A DNA stretch of 64,000 nucleotides from Lachnospiraceae bacterium P6A3 (GCA_000702085.1 KL370861.1:684911-748910); one strand, 5' to 3'. Positions 1 to 8,899 are shown, numbered from the stretch's first letter. A program made the numbers and translations. The notes: generated by a model from the sequence alone, not told the origin.

Positions 1-1
1 C

Positions 2-901
2 GTATTCTCGGCATATGGAAATGCGGATTATGTTTCGGACTGCAGGAACTGGAATGTGGATGACTTCCTTGAATATTCAGAGTCTCTCGATCCCGAGCAG
101 TCCATCATGTTTACCATGTTTGAGACCAGGGATAATTTCCTTGAGGATATGCTTAAATATGACGGATATTGCTGGATAGACAGAGATCACTATTCATGCG
201 ATTTCAATGATATTTCTTTCATGAGGCTTGTAGGCTATGCTGCGGATATCCCCAAGGATATAGATTTTGAAAGTATCCATATGTATAATTACTGGGATAA
301 TTCGGAGGATATGTATTATACCGGAGAGGTGAGAATAAATCTTTCCTATATTACCTCATACAAAGATGATTACTATAATGCCTATGCCGCATGTAAAAAC
401 GAACCTGTCTTTGTAGGATTCCCTTCACCCGATTCACAGGGATCTGTTATCACATATACCGGCTATTATCTTCTCAGCAGCGAATCACCCATGCTTGATA
501 AGTCCTGGGATTTCATTAAGCAGGTTCTGTTAAGTGAATATCAGACTTCGGATGAGATCTTCAATTTCCCTGTACTTAAGAGTGCATTTGATGCTCGGAT
601 GGCAGATCTGTCTACACCTGTTGTTTTAGTGGATGAAGATGGCGAAGAGCACGATTGTATGCCCTCATATGAACTTGACGGCGAATGGCTTGAAGTTCCT
701 TTAATATCATCCGAAGGCATAAGTGAAGCAGAGGACTTTATCTGTTCCATAGACAGACTCAGTTTTGAAGACCGCGAACTTATAGAACTGATAAAATCCA
801 TAATTAATGACGGCCTGGACAGTTCCCTTGCTCCCGAGCAGATAGCTTCATCGGTTCAGCTGGCCGTTCAGGAAGTTCTGGATGCGCGAAAAGCTTCATA
901 A
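2..901 (+). CDS. ABC transporter extracellular solute-binding protein, C-terminal part (truncated by window edge)
   Basis: The reading frame is open from base 2, so the true start lies upstream of the window. About 299 residues are visible. The C-terminal half has the layout of family-1 extracellular solute-binding proteins: a VGFPSPDSQG-like segment, an aromatic GYYLLSSESP stretch, then SWDFIKQVLLSEYQ, and a last helix with APEQIASSVQLAVQEVL that resembles the usual end of these sugar-binding lipoproteins. Such proteins capture a ligand outside the membrane and pass it to an ABC permease; no permease genes follow. The protein is rich in acidic and aromatic residues. The ligand cannot be deduced. 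An extracellular lipoprotein of another type is the alternative, because the signal peptide is not visible. Confidence 0.6.
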   Translation, partial: VFSAYGNADYVSDCRNWNVDDFLEYSESLDPEQSIMFTMFETRDNFLEDMLKYDGYCWIDRDHYSCDFNDISFMRLVGYAADIPKDIDFESIHMYNYWDNSEDMYYTGEVRINLSYITSYKDDYYNAYAACKNEPVFVGFPSPDSQGSVITYTGYYLLSSESPMLDKSWDFIKQVLLSEYQTSDEIFNFPVLKSAFDARMADLSTPVVLVDEDGEEHDCMPSYELDGEWLEVPLISSEGISEAEDFICSIDRLSFEDRELIELIKSIINDGLDSSLAPEQIASSVQLAVQEVLDARKAS

Positions 902-924
902 ATGGCGTCTTTTCGCGATTTTCA
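885..924 (+). terminator. weak terminator-like hairpin over the stop codon of the first gene
   Basis: A 9-bp perfect stem (885-893 with 909-917, CGCGAAAAG / CTTTTCGCG) with a 15-nt loop overlaps the stop codon and is followed by only a short interrupted T run. The loop and T tract are poor, so termination is uncertain. Confidence 0.3.
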
Positions 925-933
925 GGTAAAAAC

Positions 934-962
934 TTGCAATTTTTCCTCACTTGTGATATCTT
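934..962 (+). promoter_or_regulatory. predicted sigma-70 promoter of secG
   Basis: TTGCAA at 934-939, a 17-bp spacer and TATCTT at 957-962, with TGA directly before the -10 (extended -10 type). It lies about 50 bp upstream of the secG start. Confidence 0.5.
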
Positions 963-1012
963 ATCAAAGTCTGTGAAAATAAAGCATTGAAAATGCATGA
1001 TGAGGTTTGTAA

Positions 1013-1252
1013 ATGAGCGCACTTCGTATAGTTTTTACAATACTTTTTATAATTGACTGCCTGGTTCTTACAGTGGTAGTTCTTATGCAGGAAGGCAAGT
1101 CTCAGGGACTGGGAGCTATTGCCGGAGCAGCAGAAACCTACTGGGGTAAGAATAAGGGACGCAGCATGGAGGGCTTTCTTGTAAAGCTTACCAGAGCACT
1201 TGCAATACTTTTCATGGTACTTGCAGTTCTGCTGAACCTTAACACTTATTGA
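1013..1252 (+). CDS. secG: preprotein translocase subunit SecG
   Basis: Encodes 79 residues, the normal size for SecG. SecG is the small accessory subunit of the SecYEG channel and helps SecA-driven export across the plasma membrane. There are two hydrophobic helices (about 4-24 and 55-76) joined by a Gly/Ala-rich loop with the family pattern [17 protein letters not shown] following intrinsic terminator makes it mostly a one-gene transcript. The order secG-rnr-smpB-ssrA is common in Firmicutes and supports the call. Confidence 0.93.
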   Translation: MSALRIVFTILFIIDCLVLTVVVLMQEGKSQGLGAIAGAAETYWGKNKGRSMEGFLVKLTRALAILFMVLAVLLNLNTY

Positions 1253-1265
1253 TATCGCGGATTTC

Positions 1266-1296
1266 GGGCGTCCGTTAAAGCGGACGCCCTTTTTTT
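1266..1296 (+). terminator. intrinsic terminator after secG
   Basis: Perfect 9-bp GC-rich stem GGGCGTCCG (1266-1274) / CGGACGCCC (1281-1289), 6-nt loop, then seven T residues. It lies only 16 bp before the rnr start, so rnr is either read through or has its own promoter; a TATACT box at 1296-1301 overlaps the end of the T tract. Confidence 0.88.
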
Positions 1297-1312
1297 ATAC
1301 TGACTTAAGAAT

Positions 1313-3511
1313 ATGAAGAAAAAAGGAAACTACGGAAAACTGAATAAAAAGACCGCTCATTCATCCGCAGGTTCCGCATCACCTGTCAGGAGAAGAAAGC
1401 AGACAAAGGTCGTCCTTAAAGGCAAATCGGGAAAAGGCAAACTGTACCGTTATGAAGGAACTTATTGCGCCACCGATAAAGGATACGGCTTCGTAAATGT
1501 TGAAGGATTTACCAGAGATGTATTTATATCCGAGAGATTTACGAATTATGCTTTTCACGGGGATAAGGTTTTGATCGAACTCCTTACTCCGGGTCCTCTT
1601 TATGATGGTGAAAGTTCCGAATCCGGCCGTCAGCCAAAGAGCCGTGAAGCCAAGATCGTTAAGGTGATAGAGCATTCAATCACCAAGATTGTAGGTACAT
1701 TTGAAGAGATCAGAAACGGTTACGGATTTGTTATTCCCGATAAGGGAACGCTTGCTTCGGACCTTTATATACCCAAAGGAAATACCTTGGATGCCGTTAC
1801 CGGTCAGAAGGTACTTGCGGAAATATCCGATTACGGTGAATTCAAGAGGTCTCCCGAGGGCAGGATTGTCAGGATTATCGGTGATTTGGATGATCCTTTG
1901 ACCGATGACATAAGCGTTATATGTGCACTTGGGCTTAGGACGGATTTCCCCGAGCCTGTCATTCGTAACAGTGATGATGTGTGTGGCGACGGAACCATTA
2001 TGGGAAGCTCTTCCGCATCACAGCTTGATGACCTTTATAAGATTGAATCAATGTCGGATGTTTTTGCGGATTCTTTCGCCGGAAAGGGCAGTAGAATAGA
2101 TCTCAGGGACATTGTCACATTTACCATAGACGGCGATGATTCGGGAGATTTCGATGATGCGGTAAGCCTTCAGGTGCTTGAATCATCAGGTAATGAAGAA
2201 GCAGCATATATTGTCGGTGTTCATATTGCCGATGTGGCCGAGTATGTCAAAGAGGGATCCCCGCTTGATGCGGAAGCACTTGAGAGGGGATGCAGTGTTT
2301 ATTTTCCGGGAAAGGTATTGCCAATGCTTCCGGAAAAGCTTTCAAACGGACTTTGCTCGCTTAATCCGGATGAAGACAGATTGAGCCTTTCCGCTATAGT
2401 TCTTCTTGATAAAGACGGAAAGACCCTTGATCATTTTATCTGTGAATCCGTTATAAGATCATCCAAGAGAATGACCTACGGAAAAGTTGATAAGGTTCTT
2501 GAAGGAGATATTCCCGAAGGGTATGAACCTTTTAGCGATGTGCTTGAGGATATGGCCGGAGTCTCGTCAATACTCCGTAAGAGAAGATTTTCCAAAGGCT
2601 CCGTTGATTTCGATATAGAAGAATGTGAGATCAGCGTTGATGAAAACGGTAAAGTAACCGATATAAAAGCCAGGGAAAGAAGTGCATCCAGATCTCTTAT
2701 CGAAGAGTTTATGCTTCTTGCCAATAAGACTGTTGCAAAACAATTCTGTAAAAAGAAGATTCCCTTTGCCTACAGAGTTCATGAAGATCCCGATATGACC
2801 AAGATAAGGGATCTTGTGGAGACATTTAAAAAGCTCGGACTTTCGGTGGACAGGAAGATCATAAAGAAGGTAAACGGATCGGACGAAGACAGCATCAGTT
2901 CCGCAGAAATCGGTAAGCTTTTGAGCGAAGCTGAAGGTACTCCTTTTGAAATGCTTATTAAAACCCTGACACTCAGAAGCATGCAGAGAGCGGAGTATAA
3001 ACCCGAATCCCTCGGACATTATGGACTGGCATTTAAGTATTACTGTCATTTTACATCCCCTATACGCAGATATCCGGATCTTCAGATACACAGGATCATC
3101 AAGCAGACTTTAAGAGGTAAGATGAAAGCGGATGCCAAAGAGCATTATGCGAGCATTCTTCCTGAAGTATGCAGGAAGTCCTCCGTATGTGAAAGAAGAG
3201 CCCAGGAAGCCGAGTATCAGGTTGATCGTCTCAAGATGATAAGATACATGGAAGATCACATGGGAGAAGAGTTTGAAGGAACTGTTTCCGGTGTTACCAG
3301 ATACGGTGTTTTCGTAAAACTGGATAATTCCATTGAAGGGATGATAAGCGTTTACGATCTTCCCGCCGATGATTATATTTACGAGGAATCACTTTTAAGA
3401 CTTACGGGAAGACGCTCGAGTAGATATTTCTCGATAGGTAAAAGATTACGTGTTTCCGTAAGCGGCTGCGATCTGAACCAGAGGGTTATTGATTTCGTTC
3501 CCGCGGAGTGA
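1313..3511 (+). CDS. rnr: ribonuclease R (RNB-family 3'-5' exoribonuclease)
   Basis: 732 residues, a typical RNase R length. RNase R degrades structured RNA from the 3' end and works with SmpB/tmRNA in clearing defective messages. Order: a basic N-terminal tail, cold-shock-like OB domains (about 45-200), the RNB catalytic domain with the metal-binding Asp cluster in DGDDSGDFDDAVSL (about residues 260-275), and a C-terminal S1 domain (EGTVSGVTRYGVFVKL). The start at 1313 lacks a clear Shine-Dalgarno, unlike most genes here. It sits between secG and smpB-ssrA, the usual place. Confidence 0.95.
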   Translation: MKKKGNYGKLNKKTAHSSAGSASPVRRRKQTKVVLKGKSGKGKLYRYEGTYCATDKGYGFVNVEGFTRDVFISERFTNYAFHGDKVLIELLTPGPLYDGESSESGRQPKSREAKIVKVIEHSITKIVGTFEEIRNGYGFVIPDKGTLASDLYIPKGNTLDAVTGQKVLAEISDYGEFKRSPEGRIVRIIGDLDDPLTDDISVICALGLRTDFPEPVIRNSDDVCGDGTIMGSSSASQLDDLYKIESMSDVFADSFAGKGSRIDLRDIVTFTIDGDDSGDFDDAVSLQVLESSGNEEAAYIVGVHIADVAEYVKEGSPLDAEALERGCSVYFPGKVLPMLPEKLSNGLCSLNPDEDRLSLSAIVLLDKDGKTLDHFICESVIRSSKRMTYGKVDKVLEGDIPEGYEPFSDVLEDMAGVSSILRKRRFSKGSVDFDIEECEISVDENGKVTDIKARERSASRSLIEEFMLLANKTVAKQFCKKKIPFAYRVHEDPDMTKIRDLVETFKKLGLSVDRKIIKKVNGSDEDSISSAEIGKLLSEAEGTPFEMLIKTLTLRSMQRAEYKPESLGHYGLAFKYYCHFTSPIRRYPDLQIHRIIKQTLRGKMKADAKEHYASILPEVCRKSSVCERRAQEAEYQVDRLKMIRYMEDHMGEEFEGTVSGVTRYGVFVKLDNSIEGMISVYDLPADDYIYEESLLRLTGRRSSRYFSIGKRLRVSVSGCDLNQRVIDFVPAE

Positions 3512-3523
3512 TAAAAGATTATT

Positions 3524-3997
3524 ATGGCTATTGAAAAAGAGCATACAAAGCTCATTGCAAACAATAAAAAAGCGTTCCACGATTATTTCATTGAAGAACA
3601 GTATGAATGCGGAATAGTCCTTGTGGGCACCGAAGTCAAATCCCTCAGAATGGGTAAGTGCTCCATTAAGGAAGCATGGGTTCGTATCGAAAAAGGCGAG
3701 CTCTGGATCATGGGCATGAATATATCCCCTTATGATAAGGGTAATATATTCAATGTTGATCCCATGCGTGTCCGAAAACTTCTGGTGCATCGTTCCGAGA
3801 TAGTCAAGCTGGACAGTAAAGTAGCAAGAGACGGATATACACTGGTTCCTCTTGATGTATATTTTTCAAAAGGACGTGCCAAGGTGCGCATCGGTCTAGC
3901 AAAAGGTAAGAAGAATTACGACAAGCGCGAGACCATAGCCAAGAAAGACCGTGCACGTGAGGCCGAAAGAGACTTCAAAGTACGTATTAAGCAATAG
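3524..3997 (+). CDS. smpB: SsrA-binding protein SmpB
   Basis: 157 residues, full length. SmpB binds tmRNA and delivers it to stalled ribosomes for trans-translation. Family features are IANNKKAFHDYFIEEQYECG near the N-terminus, VGTEVKSLR, the KGRAKVRIGLAKGKK segment, and a basic tail DKRETIAKKDRAREAERDFK. It begins 12 bp after rnr and is followed by the tmRNA gene, its functional partner. Confidence 0.97.
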   Translation: MAIEKEHTKLIANNKKAFHDYFIEEQYECGIVLVGTEVKSLRMGKCSIKEAWVRIEKGELWIMGMNISPYDKGNIFNVDPMRVRKLLVHRSEIVKLDSKVARDGYTLVPLDVYFSKGRAKVRIGLAKGKKNYDKRETIAKKDRAREAERDFKVRIKQ

Positions 3998-4021
3998 AAT
4001 ATTACTCGGAGTAATGCTCCG

Positions 4022-4117
4022 GATGACAGTGGGGACGTTTCTCTTTTGTCATCTGACTGCGATTATTTGTAAATAACATACATCTGATGACAAAAGGGAA
4101 ACGTCCCCGCTGTCATC
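4022..4117. repeat. palindromic repeat (32-bp arms) between smpB and ssrA, REP-like
   Basis: Two 32-bp arms, 4022-4053 and 4086-4117, are inverted copies with 30 of 32 positions identical; both differences become G-U pairs in RNA. The arms contain GGGGACGTTT and CTTTTGTCATC, and each arm begins GATGAC and ends GTCATC, so the arms carry their own short inverted ends. The 32-nt loop holds a further small palindrome (TTATTT/AAATAA). From memory this resembles dispersed palindromic repeats in Firmicutes genomes that are sometimes linked to Y1-type (RAYT) transposases; no such transposase gene is in the window. It ends 9 bp before the ssrA -10 box. Confidence 0.75.
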
Positions 4118-4123
4118 AGAATA

Positions 4124-4132
4124 TGCTATAAT
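4124..4132 (+). promoter_or_regulatory. extended -10 promoter element of ssrA
   Basis: TGC followed by TATAAT (4127-4132), 17 bp upstream of the tmRNA 5' end. The expected -35 position (about 4104-4109) falls inside the right arm of the palindromic repeat and reads TCCCCG, far from TTGACA. An extended -10 could compensate. Confidence 0.6.
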
Positions 4133-4148
4133 ATATATAATTGAATAT

Positions 4149-4520
4149 GGGGTAGTTAAGGTTTCGACAGGGAATTTGAAACTGGAGAAGCTGTCCGGTG
4201 CGAACCGTTAATCGCAACATAAAATAAACGCTGATAACAATCAGTACGCACTCGCTGCCTAATAAGTAGCGTGTGACGCCCATTTAAGGGCTCGTCGGCC
4301 CATTGCACTCACGCTTTGGGGTTCCGGCGTCGCATCGTGAGAAACGGTGTATGGTAAGCTTTGCCCATGCATACGTATTATGAAGTTACTCCGAATCTGA
4401 GTTTGTCAGGAGCACTCATTTCCGGGGGAACGTGCCTTAAGAAGGCGAAAGAACTGACTATGACAGTAGAAGGACAGAGGGATGGTTCTTTGGACACGGG
4501 TTCGACTCCCGTCTACTCCA
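4149..4520 (+). ncRNA. ssrA: transfer-messenger RNA (tmRNA)
   Basis: tmRNA rescues stalled ribosomes and tags the unfinished protein. The 5' end GGGGTAG (4149-4155) pairs with CTACTCC at the 3' end, forming the tRNA-like acceptor stem with one G-U pair; discriminator A is at 4520 and CCA is not encoded. The T arm has GTTCGACTCCC. The tag frame reads A-D-N-N-Q-Y-A-L-A-A (4230-4259) followed by two stop codons, TAA TAA; an AAC codon just before might also be part of the tag, as the resume codon is not certain. The ALAA end is the usual degradation signal. smpB lies directly upstream. Confidence 0.96.
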
Positions 4521-4527
4521 CTCTATA

Positions 4528-4560
4528 AGCCTCGTAAACTCTCGGTTTATGAGGCTTTTA
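4528..4560 (+). terminator. intrinsic terminator of ssrA
   Basis: 12-bp stem 4528-4539 / 4545-4556 with one G-U pair, followed by TTTTAATT. An ATG at 4549 lies inside this hairpin, a reason to place the next gene's start at 4576 instead. Confidence 0.8.
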
Positions 4561-4575
4561 ATTGGGAGAATCACA

Positions 4576-5979
4576 ATGAAGGTTTTAAAAGAAAACAGAT
4601 TATTCGGTTCCGGAAAATTCTATATAAATGCTCTTTCAATCGCAGTTCCGATTATGTTACAGGCTCTGATCCAGAGTCTTGTTTCTCTTGTGGACAATTT
4701 TATGGTAGCCGGTCTGGGTGATGTTTCCATGGCGGGAGTCAATGTCTCCGGTCAGATATTGTTTGTGTTTTTTGTTTTTATCAATTCAATCTGTATGGCC
4801 GGCGGCATTTTTATGACACAGTTTTTCGGTGCCAAAGACTCCGCGGGAATGAAACAGGCTTTCAGATTTAAACTCATTTTCGGATTTCTTGCTTTCATAC
4901 CGTATTTTCTGGTTTGTATTGTTTTCCCGAAGCAGGTTATTTATCTGATGTTGAACGGTAATCTTCAGAGAGATCTGATTCTTCCCGAAGCGGTAAGTTA
5001 CATCAGACTCATGTTCTTTATGGGACCGCAGCTGACATTTTCCTTAAGTGCGGCAAGCTCCTTCAGGGATCTCGGAAGAGTAAAGTTCCCGCTTATAGTT
5101 ACGATAATCGCAACTCTGACCAATACTTTTTTCAACTGGGTCCTTATATACGGTAATCTGGGATTTCCGGCGCTCGGAGTAAGAGGTGCGGCTATTGCTA
5201 CCATCATTGCCAGATCATTGGAATTTGTTATCTTTGCTACGGCACTTATCGTTAAGAAACCGGAGTTTTCCGTTAAGATCAAAGAATTCTTCAGAATCGA
5301 CGGTAAGCTTATAAAGGAAATCTTTAAAAAGGGTTCTCTGGTACTTTTCTGCGAGATGGTATGGATCGCATCGGAGACCGTAACCAGCTGGATTTTTAAC
5401 GGCAGAGGCGGAGCGGAAGTTGTTTCCGGAATGTCTGCCGGATTTGCAATCGCAAATCTGTTTTTCGTAGCCTTCGGAGGAATATACAGTGCAACTCAGG
5501 TTGTTATAGGTAAGACACTCGGTGAAGGCAATCTTGAAAAAGCCCGTACCGAGAAGACCTGGCTTTTATCAGGCTCTGCGGTATTCGGCATTTTTATGAT
5601 GCTGTTCGGCTTTATAACTGTTTTGATCGTTCCTTTTGTTTTCGGAAGTCTAAGCGACGAAGCCATAACCATCTGTACCAGGATGGTCATTTTGATGGCG
5701 GTCCTTACGCCTGTATGGGTATATATGAATGCTCAGACTGCCATAGCGAGAGCGGGCGGCGATACCATGATGGGAGCAACGGCAGATGCCCTTATTACCA
5801 TCTTTGTAATGTTTCCGCTGCTTCTCGGACTTGGGCTTTTTACAGCTGTCGGACCCGTTGAGATATATTTATTGGTAAAACTGCTGGATGTGTTTAAAGT
5901 CGTTGTTTTTACATTCTGGCTTAAAAAAGAACGCTGGCTTAAGAATCTGACCGTTAAGGATGAAAAAGGGAGCAGATGA
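4576..5979 (+). CDS. MATE-family multidrug/Na+ antiporter
   Basis: 467 residues with about 12 hydrophobic helices; MATE transporters export cationic compounds by Na+ or H+ antiport. Diagnostic stretches include IAVPIMLQALIQSLVSLVDNFMVAGLGDVSMAGVN near the N-terminus (first 12-helix bundle), ATIIATLTNTFFNWVLIYG, and the repeat-like second half beginning near LIKEIFKKGSLVLFCEMVW. The start at 4576 has GGGAG seven bases upstream; an in-frame ATG at 4549 lies in the ssrA terminator and has no ribosome site. The substrate is unknown. It stands alone, convergent with the next gene. Confidence 0.9.
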   Translation: MKVLKENRLFGSGKFYINALSIAVPIMLQALIQSLVSLVDNFMVAGLGDVSMAGVNVSGQILFVFFVFINSICMAGGIFMTQFFGAKDSAGMKQAFRFKLIFGFLAFIPYFLVCIVFPKQVIYLMLNGNLQRDLILPEAVSYIRLMFFMGPQLTFSLSAASSFRDLGRVKFPLIVTIIATLTNTFFNWVLIYGNLGFPALGVRGAAIATIIARSLEFVIFATALIVKKPEFSVKIKEFFRIDGKLIKEIFKKGSLVLFCEMVWIASETVTSWIFNGRGGAEVVSGMSAGFAIANLFFVAFGGIYSATQVVIGKTLGEGNLEKARTEKTWLLSGSAVFGIFMMLFGFITVLIVPFVFGSLSDEAITICTRMVILMAVLTPVWVYMNAQTAIARAGGDTMMGATADALITIFVMFPLLLGLGLFTAVGPVEIYLLVKLLDVFKVVVFTFWLKKERWLKNLTVKDEKGSR

Positions 5980-5994
5980 TCTGCTCCCTTTTTT
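5966..5994. terminator. bidirectional terminator between MATE gene and esterase-GH43 gene
   Basis: Perfect stem AAGGGAGCAGA / TCTGCTCCCTT (5966-5976 / 5980-5990), loop TGA (the MATE stop codon), T run on the plus strand and A run on the other side. It can serve both convergent genes. Confidence 0.85.
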
Positions 5995-5997
5995 GTA

Positions 5998-8778
5998 TCA
6001 GTGAAGGAATTCAATTGATTTAAGACTTGCGGCTCCGCCTCCCTTATAAGTCAGATATAAGGGAAGTACTCCGGTAATTTTCTTATCGAAAGTACAAGTG
6101 CCTGTCTGCCATTCGTTGGAATTGTTTCCGTGTATCTTACCCAGAACTTCTCCGTCAACGGATGTTCTTATCTCGAAGTCTCCGTTGAAATATGCTCTTG
6201 TCTTGATCTGAAGTCCGGTTACATCCTTCATATCAAAGTACTTGAAGCCGATGGTGGTAGTATCAACGATAGCTTTGATATATCCGTCATACTTGTCGTT
6301 GTCCTTGCCCTCCTGAACCACTCTGGGAGCATTGTCCTCAACATAGACTTTGTGATCTTTGGTGAAGATGTTACATGCCAGGTATGAAGGGTATTCGCCG
6401 AAATCGGAAAGAGGTCCGCCGTTAAGACCGCAGGATGTCATCTCTGCCTGAATGATGTGTCCGTCATCCGTAAAGGAGATCTTTTCGGCACATCCCTGCC
6501 TTGAGAACCAGGTTCCGTTGGTGTGGCGGTGATAGAAGATATACCAGTCATCACCTATCTGAACAATACTTCCGTGATTGTTTCCTCCGTATGCCGCAGC
6601 CTGTTCTGCAGGCTTATAGGAATCAATGTGCATATCGTTATTGCTTACGATAACGCCGCCGTAAACATAAGGACCCTCGGGATCTTTTGATGTTGCATAG
6701 CAGAGCTCGTGCATTACTTCGGATGAATAAATGAAGTAGTAGATATCGCCACGCTTTCTGATGGATGATGCTTCGAAGAATGCATGTCCTTCGAAACCCG
6801 ATCCATCGGAATACTGGGCTCCGGGAACAACGATTTTGGGAGCCTTCTTAATGGTAAGCATATCTTTGTCAAGAACGGTAAGCATTGATCCGTGTCTTGA
6901 TTTATCACCGTGTCCGCAGAAACCCGTAAACAGGTATGTGGTATCTCCTTCGGTGAGTACGCCGGGATCGAACTGAGGCTCATCGCCTTCTTTATCTCCG
7001 AGTTTAGTTCCGTCTTCATAATGAACATACCCGTAGAATTTGTAAGGACCTGCCGGTGTATCGCTTACTGCTACGGATACAACATTAACTCTGTCCAGAA
7101 CATAATACAGATAATATTTTCCGTCAGGGCCGACGGTCACATCGGGAGCATAGAGCTCCATGTTTCCTTCTTTATTGAGTTCGTCCGTATCCTTGGGATA
7201 GATAATGCCTTCGTATTTCCAGTTGCCAAGGTCGTTAATATTTGCGGACCAGCATACATAATCGCCGAGGCAGAAGGTCTCGCCGCCGTATATATCATGT
7301 GAGCCGTATACATAAACTCTGTCTCCGAATACGTAGGGTTCTCCGTCCGGAACATATTCCCATGAAGGAAGATAAGGATTGACTGCCTGCTTTTTGCTGC
7401 GCTGTCTGATTCCGCCTTCTTTCTTGGGCTGAGCTCCGCTTCCGGTAAATTCCATTTCATTACGGTCTTCTTCGGTATAAGGCTTCCACTCGGGAAGTTT
7501 TTTCTTATCATATCCGAGTCCGTTGGGATTGCCCGTCTTAACGAAATTGACAATGTAGTCGCTCATCTGACGAGCGAGATCGTAATGTCTTCCGGTATAA
7601 GGTCTGTGACACTTTTCAAGGGTGTCAAAGAAAAACCAGAGGTCGCAGGAGTGGAAGGTTCCGGGATAGCTGTCGCCTTCGTGTCCGTCTCCCGGGATAT
7701 CCGGATCGAAACGATAATAATAGAAATTCTGATCGGGAGACTTTTTGGCAGCTCCGCCGAGAGCATATTTGACCGAGAGTTCAACAGCATTAACTCCGTT
7801 ATTGCTGAATTCATCAGAAGTGTTACCGGCGATCATGGGAACGTCCGGACATTGTCTGTTTATGAATCTTTCAACGGGGTCTCCCAAATAGTGGATACCG
7901 TCTGTGATGGGGAAGAGCATTCTGTATTTTTCGCGGAATTTTCTGTATCCGTCAAAAATCTCTTCGGTTGAAAGATTTCTTGCTTCCTCAAGGCTCTTTA
8001 CACCGAGAATCTCGAAAAACTTTGCGCCGAAGTCTTCAGCCTGTTCGAATGAAATGGGAGTGAAGATATCTTCTGTAGGATTGTCTACCTTAATGATTCC
8101 GCTGAGTACAACGGCACCTTTAATGATCTTTTCGTTGTCGGGGCAGGTAAGCTGATTCATTACGCTTGCTCCTCCCGCGGACTGACCCATAATGGTAATC
8201 TTCTCGGGGTCGCCTCCGAAGGCAGCGATATTATTGTATACCCAGTGAAGACCTGCCTGCTGATCCAAAAGACCGAAGTTGGCGGGATAATCGGGATTTT
8301 CGGCTGTTATCTCTTTATGAGCCATGAAACCGAAAATATTGAGTCTGTATCCGATCGAAACTACGATGATGCCTTTTCTTGCGAGAGCTTCACCGTTGAA
8401 TTCCATCTCTGCTGTATATCCCCACTGGAAACCGCCTCCGAAATACCATATGAGAACAGGGAGCTTCTCATCGGTCTTTTTGGCAGGAGTCCAGACATTC
8501 AGATAAAGGCAGTCTTCGTCCATGGGAATATCGGGATCCACATGCCATTCCCTGCAATAGATATCGGTACCTACCGCAGGCTGATCCTGATAGGAAATGG
8601 GACCGAATTCGTGAGCAAGAAGATCTCCTTCCCAGGCAGGGCAAGGCTGAGGAGCTCTCCATCTGTTTGGCCCGGTGGGAGGAGCCGCAAAGGGAATTCC
8701 CTTATAAACCGTGATCCTGGGATCGTTACCGGGCAGGCCGGAAACTTTTCCGTTTTTTACTTCTGTACTTCTAAGCAT
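5998..8778 (-). CDS. carboxylesterase type B - GH43 glycosidase fusion with C-terminal beta-sandwich module
   Basis: 926 residues and no signal peptide, so probably cytoplasmic. Residues about 1-455 are a type-B carboxylesterase: IWYFGGGFQWG oxyanion segment, nucleophile Ser200 in GQSAGG, probable acid near E323, His376 in TFHSCDLWFFF. Residues about 465-785 are a GH43 five-blade propeller of the kind found in beta-xylosidases and arabinofuranosidases: general base D478 in VPDGEPYVFGDRVYVYGSHD, transition-state Asp D546 in YAPDVTVGPDG, general acid E669 in FFEASS. The last ~130 residues resemble a CBM6-like sandwich. The fusion would couple removal of acyl groups with cleavage of xylan or arabinoxylan oligosaccharides after uptake; the specificity is inferred. 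The start follows a GGGGG ribosome site. Confidence 0.88.
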   Translation of the reverse strand: MLRSTEVKNGKVSGLPGNDPRITVYKGIPFAAPPTGPNRWRAPQPCPAWEGDLLAHEFGPISYQDQPAVGTDIYCREWHVDPDIPMDEDCLYLNVWTPAKKTDEKLPVLIWYFGGGFQWGYTAEMEFNGEALARKGIIVVSIGYRLNIFGFMAHKEITAENPDYPANFGLLDQQAGLHWVYNNIAAFGGDPEKITIMGQSAGGASVMNQLTCPDNEKIIKGAVVLSGIIKVDNPTEDIFTPISFEQAEDFGAKFFEILGVKSLEEARNLSTEEIFDGYRKFREKYRMLFPITDGIHYLGDPVERFINRQCPDVPMIAGNTSDEFSNNGVNAVELSVKYALGGAAKKSPDQNFYYYRFDPDIPGDGHEGDSYPGTFHSCDLWFFFDTLEKCHRPYTGRHYDLARQMSDYIVNFVKTGNPNGLGYDKKKLPEWKPYTEEDRNEMEFTGSGAQPKKEGGIRQRSKKQAVNPYLPSWEYVPDGEPYVFGDRVYVYGSHDIYGGETFCLGDYVCWSANINDLGNWKYEGIIYPKDTDELNKEGNMELYAPDVTVGPDGKYYLYYVLDRVNVVSVAVSDTPAGPYKFYGYVHYEDGTKLGDKEGDEPQFDPGVLTEGDTTYLFTGFCGHGDKSRHGSMLTVLDKDMLTIKKAPKIVVPGAQYSDGSGFEGHAFFEASSIRKRGDIYYFIYSSEVMHELCYATSKDPEGPYVYGGVIVSNNDMHIDSYKPAEQAAAYGGNNHGSIVQIGDDWYIFYHRHTNGTWFSRQGCAEKISFTDDGHIIQAEMTSCGLNGGPLSDFGEYPSYLACNIFTKDHKVYVEDNAPRVVQEGKDNDKYDGYIKAIVDTTTIGFKYFDMKDVTGLQIKTRAYFNGDFEIRTSVDGEVLGKIHGNNSNEWQTGTCTFDKKITGVLPLYLTYKGGGAASLKSIEFLH

Positions 8779-8886
8779 ATTAATACCCCCGTATTGGTGT
8801 TTTGAAATACATATAAAATTATATCTTTATCTGTATAAAAATTCATCCCAGAGTCTGCTGATTAATCGTCAAATTTACAATTATGA

Positions 8887-8892
8887 TATAAT
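8887..8892 (+). promoter_or_regulatory. -10 box (TATAAT) directly before the GH3 lipoprotein gene
   Basis: TATAAT at 8887-8892 is only seven bases from the ATG at 8900, and no Shine-Dalgarno lies between. The expected transcription start falls on or next to the start codon, predicting a leaderless message. The -35 region (AATCGT at about 8864-8869) is weak. Confidence 0.45.
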
Positions 8893-8899
8893 ATTCACT

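Noticed and set aside
2567-3091. 174-codon antisense frame in rnr
   Set aside because: A shadow of a highly conserved gene, without a ribosome site or recognisable product.
8711-8899. Upstream extension of the GH3 lipoprotein
   Set aside because: It runs antisense through the divergent esterase gene; the lipoprotein signal peptide begins at 8900.
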